DNA of 64,000 bases from the NCBI RefSeq assembly GCF_000215705.1, contig NC_015677.1:124001-188000 (forward strand), read 5' to 3'. Below the pieces are notes generated by a model, which saw only the letters and a list, made by a program, of their open reading frames with translations, ran no database searches and was not told the DNA's origin. The translations under genes and the position numbers were made by a program. Position 1 is the stretch's first letter. Every line of letters starts with the position of its first letter. This stretch comes from Ramlibacter tataouinensis TTB310. GTDB taxonomy: Bacteria; Pseudomonadota; Gammaproteobacteria; Burkholderiales; Burkholderiaceae_C. Below are positions 53,827 through 63,161 of the stretch, one piece after another.

Positions 53827-55372
53827 GGTAGGACATCCTGCGCAGGCACGCCTGCAGCGCCGCCGCGCCGGGCGCTTCCCGCCAGCGCGCGGCAACGTAG
53901 CCGTCGGGCCGCACCAGCCAGGCGCTGCCGGGGCACGCGCCGTAGCGCTCCAGTGCCTCGCCGTTGCGGCCGTCGTGCGGGTCGAGCGCCACGGCTTGCA
54001 CGCCTTCCACGGCGGGCAGCGGGCCGAAGCCCAGCAGCACCCAGCCGGCACCGAACAGTTCGGTCAGGTGGCGCTGCCGTCCCTGCAGCCAGGCGCGCGC
54101 CTCCGGCGCCACGCGCCCGGGCGCGCCCTGGTCGTGCGGCAAGCCTTCATCCGTCCCGGTCAGCCGGGTGGCGGGGTAGGGCACGGGCGCGCTCTGGCGC
54201 GGGTTGATCAAATGGCGGATGGCCGGCTCGGCCGCGGCCAGGCGCAGCACCGCCTCGCGCATCAGCGCGAAGCCGCGGTGCGGCGGCGCCATGAACTCGG
54301 TGCTGCGGCTGCCGAACTCGATGTTCAGCAGCGCGGCGGCGCGGCGCTCGGTATCGTAGGTGTCCAGCAGCGCGTCGGCGGCGCTGCCGCCCACCGCCGC
54401 CGCCAGCTTCCAGGCCAGGTTGCCGGCGTCGTCCAGGCCCGAGTTCAGCCCGCGCACGCCGAAGATGGGCACCAGGTGCGCCGCGTCGCCGGCGAACAGC
54501 ACGCGGCCGTGCCGGTAGCGCGCCAGGCTCAGGCACTTGGCGTTGTAGATGGAGATCCACAGCGGCTCCCAGGGCTCGCGCTCGCCCATCCATTCCAGGT
54601 GAGCGCGCACCCGCGGAAGCACGTTCTGCGGCAGCACGGCGGCCTGCGGGTCCTCGTCCTCGCGCAGCTGGTAGTCGATGCGCCACACGTCGTCGGGCTG
54701 GCGGTGCATCAGCACGGTGGAGCCCGGGTTGGACGGCGGGTCGAACCAGGCCAGGCGCTCGGTCGGCCGGACCGACTTCTGCCGGATGTCGACGATGACG
54801 TAGCGGCCTTCGTAGGTCGTGCCTTCCAGGGCCAGGCCCAGCTGCTCGCGCACCGTGCTGCGGCCGCCGTCGCAGGCCACCAGCCAGTCGGCGGTGAAAC
54901 GCTGCGTGCCCTCGGGCGTGCGGCACTGCACGGCAACGCCCTGCGGCTGCGCATCCACCGCTTCCACGGCAGTCGCCCAGTGCACCTCGGCCATGCCGGG
55001 CCACGCGGCCATGGCGCGGTGCAGGTACTCCTCCACGTAGAACTGCTGGATGTTGGTCATGGGCGCGAAGCGGTCGCCCGGGGCGTGCGGCATGTCGAAG
55101 GCCAGCACCTCGCGCTCGCGGAAATGGCTGCGCCCGCGCGTCCAGCCCAGGCCCTTGGCCTGCACCGCCTCGGCTGCGCCGGCCCAGCCCAGGATCTCCA
55201 GCGAGCGGCGCGACAGGCAGATGGCGCGGCTGCCGCTGCAGTAGCCGCCGTCCTGCTCGATCACGCGCGAGCGCACGCCCAGGCGCGCCAGCAGCGCCGC
55301 CAGCGCCAGGCCCACCGGCCCGCCGCCGGCGATCAGCACCGGGGTGTGCAGCGCTTTGTCGTCGTGCACCAT
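53813..55372 (-). CDS. FAD-dependent aromatic ring monooxygenase (MhpA-like)
   Basis: A 519-residue class A flavoprotein hydroxylase. FAD motifs are in order: LIAGGGPVGLALAALLARLG near 13, VACDGGRSTVRE near 165-176, and VLFAGDAAHLVPIFGVRGLNSGLDDA near 285-310. The long C-terminal thioredoxin-like domain matches 3-(3-hydroxyphenyl)propionate hydroxylase rather than PobA. It may add the second hydroxyl group to a hydroxyphenyl acid, producing the catechol that HpaD opens; the usual HpaBC pair is not in the window. It lies 22 bases after the IlvD-like gene. The exact substrate is uncertain. Confidence 0.88.
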   Translation of the reverse strand: MVHDDKALHTPVLIAGGGPVGLALAALLARLGVRSRVIEQDGGYCSGSRAICLSRRSLEILGWAGAAEAVQAKGLGWTRGRSHFREREVLAFDMPHAPGDRFAPMTNIQQFYVEEYLHRAMAAWPGMAEVHWATAVEAVDAQPQGVAVQCRTPEGTQRFTADWLVACDGGRSTVREQLGLALEGTTYEGRYVIVDIRQKSVRPTERLAWFDPPSNPGSTVLMHRQPDDVWRIDYQLREDEDPQAAVLPQNVLPRVRAHLEWMGEREPWEPLWISIYNAKCLSLARYRHGRVLFAGDAAHLVPIFGVRGLNSGLDDAGNLAWKLAAAVGGSAADALLDTYDTERRAAALLNIEFGSRSTEFMAPPHRGFALMREAVLRLAAAEPAIRHLINPRQSAPVPYPATRLTGTDEGLPHDQGAPGRVAPEARAWLQGRQRHLTELFGAGWVLLGFGPLPAVEGVQAVALDPHDGRNGEALERYGACPGSAWLVRPDGYVAARWREAPGAAALQACLRRMSYHAHH

Positions 55373-55394
55373 GGAATCAGGACTCGTCGCGCAG

Positions 55395-57095
55395 TCACAC
55401 CACGCCGCCGGAGTGCGTGACCGCGCCCTGGTGGCTGGGACGCACTGTGGCGGCGTACTTCTCCAGCAGGCCGCCGCGCGGCGCCGGGCGCTCGGGCCGC
55501 GCGGCCAGGCGGGCGGCGATCTCGGCACCGCCCAGTTCCACCGTGATGCTGCGCGCCTGCGGCCGGGCGTCGATGGCGATGAGGTCGCCGTCGCGCAGCG
55601 CGGCGATCGGCCCGCCGGCGGCGGCCTCGGGACCGGCATAGCCGATGCACAGGCCGCGCGTGGCGCCGGAGAAGCGGCCGTCGGTCAGCAGGGCCACCTG
55701 GTCGCCCATGCCCTGGCCGTACAGCAGCGCCGTGAGGCCCAGCATCTCGCGCATGCCCGGGCTGCCGCGCGGGCCCTCGTTGCGGATCACCAGCACCTCG
55801 CCGGCCTGGTAGCGCCGGTTCTGCACGGCGGCCTGGGCTTCCTCCTCGCACTCGAACACGCGGGCCGGCCCACGGTGCACCAGGGTGGCCAGGCCCGCGG
55901 TCTTGAGCAGGGCGCCGTCCGGGCACAGGTTGCCCTTGAGCACCGCCACGCCGCCGTCGCGCGAGCGGGCATCCGCTATCCGGCGCACCACCTGGCCGTC
56001 GGGTGCGGGCGCGCCCTCCAGCTCCTCTCCCAGCGTGCGGCCGGTCACCGTGAGCGCGTCGCCCTGCAGGAAGCCGCCGCGCAGCAGCTCGGCCAGGATC
56101 ACGGCCGTGCCGCCGGCGTCGTACACGTCGCGCGCATGGAAGCGCCCGCCGGGGCTGAGGTCGGCTATCAGCGGCGTGCGGGCGAACACCTCGGCCACGT
56201 CATCCAGGTGGAACCGGATGCCGGCCTCGTGCGCGATGGCCGGCAGGTGCAGCGCCGCGTTGGTCGAGCCGCCGGTGGCCGAGACCACGGCGCAGGCGTT
56301 CTCCAGCGCCTGGCGGGTGACGATGTCGCGCGGCAGCGGGGCCTCGCCCATTACCGCGGCCATCAGCGTGCGCGCGGCGCGGCGCATCAGCGGCGCCCGC
56401 TCGCTGAACACGGCCGGCACCATGGACGAGCCCAGCGGCGCCAGGCCCAGGGCCTCGGACACCATGCCCATGGTGTTGGCGGTGAACTGGCCGGCGCAGG
56501 CGCCGGCGGTGGGCAGGCAGGCGTGGCTGACCGCCTCCAGCTCGGCCACCGTGGCCTGGCCGGCGAGCACCTGGCCGATGGCCTCGTAGCCGTGCACCAC
56601 GTTGATGTCGCGGCCGTCCATCCGGCCCGGCAGCGCGGCCCCGCCGTGCAGGAAGATGGCCGGCACGTTGCAGCGCACCATGCCCATCATCAGGCCCGGC
56701 AGGTTCTTGTCGCAGGCGCCGATGGCGAAGATGCCGTCCCACTGGTGGGCGCGGGTGGAGGCCTCCACGCTGTCGGCGATCAGCTCGCGCGAGATCAGCG
56801 AGAAGCGCATGCCCGAGTGCGCCATCGACAGGCCGTCGGACACCGAGACCACCGGGCATTCGTGCGGCATGCCGCCGGCGGCATAGATGCCGGTCTTGGC
56901 GTGCTGGGCCTGCTCGCGCAGGTTCATGTTGCACGGGCTCATCTCGCCGCCGGTGTGGAACACGCCGATGTGCGGCCGGGCGATGTCCTCGTCGTCCTGG
57001 CCCAGCGCGCGCAGGAAGCTGCGCGTGTTGGAGCGGATCAGCCCCTCGTGGATCGTGGCCGAGCGGAACCTGCGCGGCGGCTTGGCTGGGCTCAT
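55395..57095 (-). CDS. IlvD/Edd-family dehydratase
   Basis: A 566-residue iron-sulfur dehydratase. Cluster cysteines are Cys55 in EMSPCNMNL, Cys128 in GACDKNLPG and Cys200 in [15 protein letters not shown], followed by [14 protein letters not shown] and GRFSGATRG. It resembles dihydroxy-acid dehydratase, but its place in an aromatic degradation cluster, and not with ilv genes, suggests a sugar-acid or hydroxy-acid dehydratase role. The true ilvD is probably elsewhere. It begins 6 bases after hpaI. Confidence 0.87.
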   Translation of the reverse strand: MSPAKPPRRFRSATIHEGLIRSNTRSFLRALGQDDEDIARPHIGVFHTGGEMSPCNMNLREQAQHAKTGIYAAGGMPHECPVVSVSDGLSMAHSGMRFSLISRELIADSVEASTRAHQWDGIFAIGACDKNLPGLMMGMVRCNVPAIFLHGGAALPGRMDGRDINVVHGYEAIGQVLAGQATVAELEAVSHACLPTAGACAGQFTANTMGMVSEALGLAPLGSSMVPAVFSERAPLMRRAARTLMAAVMGEAPLPRDIVTRQALENACAVVSATGGSTNAALHLPAIAHEAGIRFHLDDVAEVFARTPLIADLSPGGRFHARDVYDAGGTAVILAELLRGGFLQGDALTVTGRTLGEELEGAPAPDGQVVRRIADARSRDGGVAVLKGNLCPDGALLKTAGLATLVHRGPARVFECEEEAQAAVQNRRYQAGEVLVIRNEGPRGSPGMREMLGLTALLYGQGMGDQVALLTDGRFSGATRGLCIGYAGPEAAAGGPIAALRDGDLIAIDARPQARSITVELGGAEIAARLAARPERPAPRGGLLEKYAATVRPSHQGAVTHSGGVV

Positions 57096-57101
57096 CGCGC
57101 C

Positions 57102-57917
57102 TCAGTAGGTCTGGCCGCCGGCCGCAGCCTGCGGCGCGGCCGCCGACTTGAACCGCGCCGCCAGGGCGCTGGTGCCGCGCGCCAGCAGGTTGGTGTCCAG
57201 CCCCACCGCGACGAAGGTGGCGCCCAGCTGCAGGTAGTGCCGCGCCAGGGCCTCGTCGGGCGTGAGGATGCCGGCCGCCTTGCCGGCCCGGGTGATGCGC
57301 TGGATCGCGTCCTCGATGGCGGCCTGCACCTCGGGGTGGCCGGGGTTGCCCACATGGCCCAGCGAGGCCGACAGGTCGGCCGGGCCGATGAACACGCCGT
57401 CCACGCCGTCGACGGCGGCGATCGCGTCCAGCTCGTCCAGCGCCAGGCGGGATTCGGCCTGCACCAGCAGGCAGACCTGGTCGTTGGCCTCCTGGGGGTA
57501 GGCGGTGTAGCGGCCCCAGCGCGAGGCGCGCGCGCCGCCCATGCCGCGCACGCCCAGCGGCGGGTAGCGCAGGCTGCGCACCACCTCGGCCGCCTGGGCC
57601 GGGGTGTCCACCATGGGCACCAGCAGGGTCTGCACGCCCAGGTCCAGGTACTGCTTGATCAGCTGCTGGCCGGCGTTGCCGTGGCCCATGGGCACGCGGG
57701 CGATGGCATGCGTGCCGGGATAGCCGGCGATGGCCTGGGCCTGCCGCAGGATGCTGCGCAGGTCGTTCGGCGCGTGCTCGCCGTCGATCAGCAGCCAGTC
57801 GAAGCCGGCGCCGGCGCAGATCTCGGCCGCCACGGTGTCGGCCAGGCCCAGCCACAGGCCGATCTGCGGACGCTTCTCGGCCAGGGCCTGCTTGAAGGGG
57901 TTGATGGGGGTGCGCAT
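57102..57917 (-). CDS. hpaI: 4-Hydroxy-2-oxoheptane-1,7-dioate aldolase
   Basis: A 271-residue metal-dependent class II pyruvate aldolase of the HpcH/HpaI family. [33 protein letters not shown] (about 20-52) contains the catalytic His, [24 protein letters not shown] follows near 100-125, [14 protein letters not shown] carries the metal-binding Glu, and [22 protein letters not shown] is a strong signature. It splits the last Hpa intermediate to pyruvate and succinate semialdehyde. It follows hpaH by 9 bases. Confidence 0.94.
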   Translation of the reverse strand: MRTPINPFKQALAEKRPQIGLWLGLADTVAAEICAGAGFDWLLIDGEHAPNDLRSILRQAQAIAGYPGTHAIARVPMGHGNAGQQLIKQYLDLGVQTLLVPMVDTPAQAAEVVRSLRYPPLGVRGMGGARASRWGRYTAYPQEANDQVCLLVQAESRLALDELDAIAAVDGVDGVFIGPADLSASLGHVGNPGHPEVQAAIEDAIQRITRAGKAAGILTPDEALARHYLQLGATFVAVGLDTNLLARGTSALAARFKSAAAPQAAAGGQTY

Positions 57918-57926
57918 GGCGCCTTT

Positions 57927-58727
57927 TTACGCGAAATGGAACGCGAAGCGGCCCAGCGGGCCGTAGTCGGCCTCGAAGCGGTCGCCCTGCCGGGCGGCGA
58001 CGGGCCGGGTGAAGGAGCCGGCCAGCACCACCTCGCCGGCTTCCAGGCACTCGCCCCAGGGCGCCAGCTTCATCGCCAGCCAGGCCACGCCGATGGCTGG
58101 ATGGCCCTGCACGCCGGCGGCCAGGCCGGTCTCCTCGACCACGCCGTTGCACCGCAGGATGGCGCCGCACCAGGGCAGGTCGACCTCGTGCGGATGCACC
58201 GGGCGGCCGCCCAGCACGATGCCGGCATTGGCCGCGTTGTCGCTGATGGTGTCCTGCACCTTGCGCATGGCCTTGCTGTGGCGGTCGAACTGCTCGATGC
58301 GCGCATCGATGATCTCGACGGCCGGCCGCACGTGGTCGGTGGCGGCCAGCACGTCGTCCACCGTGACGCGGTCGCCCTGCAGCCGGTGCTTGAGCACGAA
58401 GGCCAGCTCGACCTCGACCCGGGGTGCGATGAAGCGCCGGGTGGGGAGGGCGCCGGGCTCGAAGAACATGTCGTCCAGCAGGGTGCCGTAATCGGGCTCG
58501 TCGATCTGGCTGGCCTGCTGCATGGCGCGCGAGGTCAGGCCGATCTTGTGGCCGCGCACGGTGCGGCCCTCGGCGCGCTTGAGCTGCATCCAGGCGCGCG
58601 AGATGGCGTAGCCGTCCTCGATGGTCATGCCGGGAAAGCGCTTGGAGAAATGCTCGACCTGCGTGCGCGATTGCTCGCTGCGGTGCAGTTCGGCCGCGAG
58701 CTGGGCGATGAGGTCTTGCGGGAGCAT
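57927..58727 (-). CDS. hpaH: 2-Oxo-hept-3-ene-1,7-dioate hydratase
   Basis: A 266-residue hydratase of the fumarylacetoacetase-like/MhpD family. [32 protein letters not shown] (about 34-66) and [16 protein letters not shown] carry the expected acidic metal-binding residues, with [16 protein letters not shown] later. It adds water to the product of HpaG, giving 4-hydroxy-2-oxoheptanedioate. It lies between hpaF and hpaI with short spacers. Confidence 0.93.
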   Translation of the reverse strand: MLPQDLIAQLAAELHRSEQSRTQVEHFSKRFPGMTIEDGYAISRAWMQLKRAEGRTVRGHKIGLTSRAMQQASQIDEPDYGTLLDDMFFEPGALPTRRFIAPRVEVELAFVLKHRLQGDRVTVDDVLAATDHVRPAVEIIDARIEQFDRHSKAMRKVQDTISDNAANAGIVLGGRPVHPHEVDLPWCGAILRCNGVVEETGLAAGVQGHPAIGVAWLAMKLAPWGECLEAGEVVLAGSFTRPVAARQGDRFEADYGPLGRFAFHFA

Positions 58728-58730
58728 GCG

Positions 58731-59138
58731 TCAGGCCTTGTTGAATAGCGGGTGCAGGTTGCCGAACTTGCCGTCGTAGACCTGGCCGGGGCTTTCGTCG
58801 ATCTGCAGGGTCAGGCCCAGCGGGCGGCGCTCGAGCAGCGGGGCGAAGTGGTCCCGGGCTCGCGCCAGCAGCGCATCGCCGGCCTGCTCCCGGGTGGCGT
58901 CGGAGCGCCCGGCGCCCATGCGCAGGTTCAGGTAGGCGAAGGCGTAGTCGGCCTTGCCGTCGGCCACCGCATGGTGCGCCGCCGGGTAGGCCAGCACCCG
59001 GATGCCGCCGGTGGGGAAGACCTGGCGGCCTTCCTCGTCGCGCACCGCGAGCATGGTGTCGGCCAGCGCGCGGCACAGCGCCGTCATGTCGGTCTCGGCC
59101 TCGAGGTTGGGCGTGTAGAGGATGACCAGGTGCGGCAT
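58731..59138 (-). CDS. hpaF: 5-Carboxymethyl-2-hydroxymuconate delta-isomerase
   Basis: A 135-residue small isomerase of the tautomerase superfamily. MPHLVILYTPNLEAETDM has the N-terminal proline that acts as catalytic base after Met removal, and YAFAYLNLRMGAGRSDATREQAGDAL is typical of HpaF/CHMI. It moves the double bond in the ring-cleavage product before decarboxylation. The ATG at 59136-59138 is chosen for the Pro2 start. It lies 8 bases after hpaD. Confidence 0.9.
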   Translation of the reverse strand: MPHLVILYTPNLEAETDMTALCRALADTMLAVRDEEGRQVFPTGGIRVLAYPAAHHAVADGKADYAFAYLNLRMGAGRSDATREQAGDALLARARDHFAPLLERRPLGLTLQIDESPGQVYDGKFGNLHPLFNKA

Positions 59139-59146
59139 GGCGGTGC

Positions 59147-60010
59147 TCAGGCCGGCAGAGGCGTCACGGGGAAGATGGCGTTGATCTGCCCCGTGCCCGA
59201 GCTGCCGAAGTAGGGCGTGACCACCTCCACCGGCGCCTGGTAGCGGTCCCAGCCCAGCAGGCCCAGCAGCATGGCGGTGTCGTGCATGTCGCCCTCGCCC
59301 CAGCACTTGTCGGCGTACATGGGCAGCATGCCGACGAAGGTCTTCCAGTCGCCGGCTTCCCAGAGCGCCACGACGCGGCGGTCGACCTGTTCCAGGAAGG
59401 GGTCGTAGACCTTGTGCATGAACTCCGGCGCGTGGCCGTTGTCGGCGAAGTGGTGCGAGAGGGACCCGCTGGCGAACACCGCGACCGTGCCCTCGTACCG
59501 CTCCTCGATGGCGCGGCGCACCGCCAGGCCGAAGCGGCCGGACTCGTGAAGGTCGTGCCAGTCGCACCAGCCGCTGACGCTGATCACCTGGTAGTGCCGG
59601 TCGCCGTTCATGTAGCGCATCGGCACCAGCGTGCCGTACTCCAGCTCCAGCGTGGTGTCGGAGTGGGCCCGGCTCTTCACGCCCATCTCGTTGGCCATGT
59701 CCGCGATCAGGTGCCCCAGCTTGGGGTTGCCCGGGTAGGCGAAGGGCATGTTCTTGATGAAGTGCGGCAGCTCGTTGCTGGTGTACACCCCCTCGAACTT
59801 CGGTCCGCAGTTGATGTGGTACTCGCTGTTGACCTGCCAGTGCACGTCGAACACCACGATGGTGTCCACGCCGAGCTGGCGGCAGCGGCGGTCGATCTCG
59901 CGGTGGCCCTCGATGGCGGCGGCGCGGCAGCCGAAGTTCGGGCCGGGTTGCTCGCTCAGGTACATCGACGGCACGTGGGTGATCTTGGCGGCGAGGGCTA
60001 GGGTTCCCAT
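59147..60010 (-). CDS. hpaD: Homoprotocatechuate 2,3-dioxygenase (LigB family)
   Basis: A 287-residue extradiol ring-cleavage dioxygenase of the class III (LigB) type. Candidate iron ligands are His12 in ITHVPSMY and His57 in VFDVHWQV, with a Glu in LELEYGTLVPMRY; SGSLSHHFADNGHAPEFMHKVYDPF and HDTAMLLGLLGWD are characteristic. It opens 3,4-dihydroxyphenylacetate to carboxymethyl-hydroxymuconate semialdehyde. The ATG at 60008-60010 begins the conserved N-terminus. About 330 bases with a long inverted repeat separate it from hpaE. Confidence 0.93.
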   Translation of the reverse strand: MGTLALAAKITHVPSMYLSEQPGPNFGCRAAAIEGHREIDRRCRQLGVDTIVVFDVHWQVNSEYHINCGPKFEGVYTSNELPHFIKNMPFAYPGNPKLGHLIADMANEMGVKSRAHSDTTLELEYGTLVPMRYMNGDRHYQVISVSGWCDWHDLHESGRFGLAVRRAIEERYEGTVAVFASGSLSHHFADNGHAPEFMHKVYDPFLEQVDRRVVALWEAGDWKTFVGMLPMYADKCWGEGDMHDTAMLLGLLGWDRYQAPVEVVTPYFGSSGTGQINAIFPVTPLPA

Positions 60011-60060
60011 GTGTCGGCTCCTGTCGCGGTTGTTTGTGGCGCTCCGCGGGTCGGCGTCAC

Positions 60061-60289
60061 GGGGCGCCCGCCTCCGCTCATGTCCCCCGGAATGGGCTTC
60101 GCCCATTCCTCCTCCTTTACTTCGCTGCGGCGGACGCCCCGCGCCGCCAACCCGCTCCGAGCGGCTGGCAGGGCGGCATGCCACGCGCGCACCGCAGGAT
60201 TCGGTGGTTGGGGTGCCCTGCGCAGCGAAGTAAAGGAGGAGGATAGGGCACAGCCCTGTCCGGGGGACATGAGCGGAGCAGGGCACCCC
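60061..60289. repeat. Long imperfect inverted repeat with nested hairpins
   Basis: Arms of 54 bases, 60076-60129 and 60221-60274, are complementary except in an inner part. Each arm begins at GCTCATGTCCCCCGGA and ends at TCCTCCTCCTTTACTTCGCT, and holds its own short hairpin (GGGCTTCGCCC in the left arm, GGGCTGTGCCC in the right). Weaker similarity carries the arms outward to 60061 and 60289 and inward. The inner hairpins differ in sequence but keep their pairing, which suggests selection for structure. The element fills the gap between hpaE and hpaD, and resembles REP/BIME-type mobile palindromes. No gene is seen in 60011-60338. Confidence 0.82.
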
Positions 60290-60338
60290 AGCCGCCGGAT
60301 CCCGCCACCGTGCCGGAACGCGTGCGCCACTTTCACCA

Positions 60339-61796
60339 TCAGACCCCCCACCGCGGAATGTGGTGCGACCCCAGCGACACCGCCACGTTCTTCGGCTCCA
60401 GGAACACCTCGTAGCTCCAGGTGCCGCCCTCGCGTCCCGTGCCCGAGGCCTTGGTGCCGCCGAAAGGCTGGCGCAAGTCTCTTACGTTCTGGCTGTTGAC
60501 GAAGCACATGCCGGCCTCGACGGCGGCGGCCACCCGGTGCGCGCGGCCGATGTTCTCGGTCCAGACGTAGCTGGACAGGCCGTAGGCGATGTCGTTGGCG
60601 ATGCGGATGGCGTCGGGCTCGTCCCGGAACGGGATCAGGCAGGCCACCGGGCCGAAGATCTCGTCCTGGGCGATCCTCATGCGGTTGTCCACGTCGGCGA
60701 ACACGGTGGGCATGACGTAGTTGCCCTTCTTCACCCGGTCGGGCAGCAGCGGCGCATCGAGCCCGCCGCACAGCAGCATGGCGCCTTCCTTCGGCCCCAG
60801 CTCGATGTAGCTGCGCACCTTGGCCAGGTGGGCCTGCGAGATCATGGGACCGATGATGGTCTTCTCGTCCAGCGGGTCGCCCACGGTGATGCGCCCGGCC
60901 CGCTCCACGAACTTCTGCACGAAGTCGGCGTAGATGGACTGCTGCACCAGGATGCGGCTGCCGGCCGTGCAGCGCTCGCCGTTGTTGGAGAAGATCATGA
61001 AGACGGCGGCATCCAGCGCGCGCGCCAGGTCGGCGTCGTCGAAAACGACGAAGGGCGACTTGCCGCCCAGCTCCATGCTGAACTTCTTCAGGCCCGCCTG
61101 CTGGACGATGCGGTTGCCGGTGGCCGTGGAGCCGGTGAAGGAGATGGCGCGCACGTCCGGGTGCCGCACCAGCGGCTCGCCCGCCTCCCTGCCCCAGCCG
61201 TGCACGATGTTGAGCACGCCCGGCGGGATGCCGGCCTCCAGCGCCAGCTCGCCCAGGCGCGCGGCGGTCAGCGGCGACAGCTCGCTCATCTTCAGCACCG
61301 CCGTGTTGCCGAAGGCCAGGCAGGGCGCGACCTTCCAGGTGGCCGTCATGAAAGGCACGTTCCAGGGCGAGATCAGCGCGCACACGCCCACCGGGTGGAA
61401 CAGCGTGTAGTTGAGGTGCGTCTCGGTCGGGTAGGTGTGGCCGTCCACCCGCGTGCACATCTCGGCGAAGTAGTGGAAGTTGTCGGCCGCGCGCGGCACC
61501 AGCTGCTTGCCGGTCTGGGCGATCACCTGGCCGGTGTCGTCGGTCTCGGTGCGGGCGATCGCGGGCACGTGGGCGGCGACCAAGTCGCCCAGCCTGCGGA
61601 TCAGCCTGGCGCGCTGCGGCGCGGGCATTCCCGCCCAGGCAGGGAAGGCGGCCTTGGCGGCCGCGACGGCGGCCTGCACCTCGGCCTCGCCGCCCGACGC
61701 CACCTCGGCCAGCACCTCCTGCGTGGCCGGGTTCACGGTGGGGAAGTAGTCGCGGCCGGCCTGCGCCTTGCCGCCGATCAGGTGGTCGATCTTCAT
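60339..61796 (-). CDS. hpaE: 5-Carboxymethyl-2-hydroxymuconate semialdehyde dehydrogenase
   Basis: A 485-residue NAD-dependent aldehyde dehydrogenase. The catalytic Glu242 is in KKFSMELGGKSPFVV and the nucleophile Cys276 in NNGERCTAGS; LISPWNVPFM near 141 and FGPVACLIPF near the end are family motifs. It oxidises the HpaD product semialdehyde to the dicarboxylic muconate. It lies between hpaG2 (10 bases upstream) and the inverted repeat. Its place in the operon supports the specific name. Confidence 0.94.
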   Translation of the reverse strand: MKIDHLIGGKAQAGRDYFPTVNPATQEVLAEVASGGEAEVQAAVAAAKAAFPAWAGMPAPQRARLIRRLGDLVAAHVPAIARTETDDTGQVIAQTGKQLVPRAADNFHYFAEMCTRVDGHTYPTETHLNYTLFHPVGVCALISPWNVPFMTATWKVAPCLAFGNTAVLKMSELSPLTAARLGELALEAGIPPGVLNIVHGWGREAGEPLVRHPDVRAISFTGSTATGNRIVQQAGLKKFSMELGGKSPFVVFDDADLARALDAAVFMIFSNNGERCTAGSRILVQQSIYADFVQKFVERAGRITVGDPLDEKTIIGPMISQAHLAKVRSYIELGPKEGAMLLCGGLDAPLLPDRVKKGNYVMPTVFADVDNRMRIAQDEIFGPVACLIPFRDEPDAIRIANDIAYGLSSYVWTENIGRAHRVAAAVEAGMCFVNSQNVRDLRQPFGGTKASGTGREGGTWSYEVFLEPKNVAVSLGSHHIPRWGV

Positions 61797-61806
61797 GGAG
61801 GCGGGT

Positions 61807-62553
61807 TCATTCGATGGTGTTCTCGAGGGCGCCCAGGCCCTCGATCTCGGTGACGACCACGTCGCCGGGCCGGCAGTCCACCACGCCGTCGGGCGTGCCG
61901 GTGAGGATCAGGTCGCCGGGCTGCAGGGTCATGAAGCTGGAGAAGTACTCGACGAGGAAGGGCACGTCGAAGATCATGTCCCGGGTATGGCCGGACTGCG
62001 TGAGCTTGCCGTTCACCGTGGTGCGCAGGGCCAGGTTCATCGGGTCCGGCACGTCCGCGCGATCCACCAGGAAGGGCCCCAGCGGCGTGGCGCCGTCGCG
62101 GTTCTTCACCCGCAGGTTGGGCCGGTACCAGTTCTCCAGGTAGTCGCGGATGGCGTAGTCGTTGGCCACCGTGTAGCCGGCGATGAAGTCGTAGGCGTCG
62201 CCGCGGCGCACCTTTTTGGCCGTGCGGCCGATCACCACCGTGAGCTCGCACTCGTAGTGCATGAACCGGACGTCGGGCGGGCGGCGGGTGCGCTGGCGGT
62301 GGCCATTGAGCGCGCGCTCGCCCTTGAGGAAGACCAGCGGCTCCTCGGGTGCCTTGAAGGCCAGCTCCTTGGCGTGGTCGGCGTAGTTCAGGCCCAGGGC
62401 CAGGATGGTGCGCGGCTGCGGCACCGGCGCCACCGGCGGCAGCCAGGTGACGGCATCGAAGCCCACGCTGCGACCGTCGGCCAGCAGCAGCCGGCCGTCC
62501 CGCTCGACGGCGGGCTGGACGCGGCCTTCATGCACGACACGGGCTTGCTTCAT
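61807..62553 (-). CDS. hpaG2: HpaG subunit/domain 2 (FAH family decarboxylase-isomerase)
   Basis: A 248-residue protein of the fumarylacetoacetate hydrolase family. MHYECELTVVIGR carries the metal-binding Glu residues, and YTVANDYAIRDYLENWYRPNLRVKNRDG and LTGTPDGV match the C-terminal half of E. coli HpaG. It decarboxylates 5-oxo-pent-3-ene-1,2,5-tricarboxylate. In E. coli both halves are one polypeptide; here they are two genes overlapping by ATGA (62550-62553). Confidence 0.92.
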   Translation of the reverse strand: MKQARVVHEGRVQPAVERDGRLLLADGRSVGFDAVTWLPPVAPVPQPRTILALGLNYADHAKELAFKAPEEPLVFLKGERALNGHRQRTRRPPDVRFMHYECELTVVIGRTAKKVRRGDAYDFIAGYTVANDYAIRDYLENWYRPNLRVKNRDGATPLGPFLVDRADVPDPMNLALRTTVNGKLTQSGHTRDMIFDVPFLVEYFSSFMTLQPGDLILTGTPDGVVDCRPGDVVVTEIEGLGALENTIE

Positions 62554-63161
62554 GAGGCCTGCGCCACCAGGGTGTTGGACAGGGTGCCCAGCGCCGGCGA
62601 GTGCAGCTCGACGCGGTCGCCGGCGCGGGCGCGCGGACGCGGCGCGTCGCAGCCCAGCAGCAGCACGTCGCCCTCGCCCAGGGTCATGAAGCCGGCCACG
62701 TCCGCCAGCAGGTTGGCCGGCGCGCGCACCAGCGCGTCGAAGCGCACCGTCTGGCGCAGCTCGCCGTTGATGCGCACCTCGATCCGCAGGGTCGCCGGGT
62801 CGGCCGGGCGCACCTGCAGCCCGACGCCCAGGAAGCCGTCCAGGCACTTGAACTTCACGGGCGGGCGGAAGAAGCTGGCGTGCGGGAGGGACAGGTCGTT
62901 CATCAGCACGCAGCCGGCGACCTCGGTCGCGTTCTTCATCACCATGCCGAGCGTGGCGCCGATCTCGACGTCCGCCACCCCGGGCGGCAGCGCGATCGCC
63001 GCGCCATGCGGGCTGAAGGTGTTGGCCGTCTTGACGTACAGCACCGGCGCCCGGGGCGGCGCCTTGTAGGGCGCCTGGTCCATCTGCGGGCGCAGGGCCT
63101 CGAACTCGCTGCGGAAGTTCAGCAGCGTGCCGTACACCGTGCCGCGGGGTAGATAGCTCAT
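62550..63161 (-). CDS. hpaG1: HpaG subunit/domain 1 (FAH family isomerase)
   Basis: A 203-residue FAH-family protein equal to the N-terminal half of HpaG (LPRGTVYGTLLNFRSEFEAL, YKAPPRAPVLYVKTANTF, VEIGATLGMVMKNATEV, ADVAGFMTLGEGDVLLLG). It works with hpaG2 in isomerisation and decarboxylation. Its start overlaps the hpaR stop by ATGA (63158-63161), so regulator and enzymes are translated together. Confidence 0.92.
   Translation of the reverse strand: MSYLPRGTVYGTLLNFRSEFEALRPQMDQAPYKAPPRAPVLYVKTANTFSPHGAAIALPPGVADVEIGATLGMVMKNATEVAGCVLMNDLSLPHASFFRPPVKFKCLDGFLGVGLQVRPADPATLRIEVRINGELRQTVRFDALVRAPANLLADVAGFMTLGEGDVLLLGCDAPRPRARAGDRVELHSPALGTLSNTLVAQAS

Noticed and set aside
53816..55420. Plus-strand frame of over 500 codons opposite the FAD monooxygenase
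   Set aside because: Antisense shadow; the minus-strand gene has all flavoprotein motifs.
55344..58748. Open frame of over 1100 codons on the plus strand across the hpa genes
   Set aside because: Shadow of ilvD-like, hpaI and hpaH genes; rich in His/Arg/Gly/Ala with no motif.
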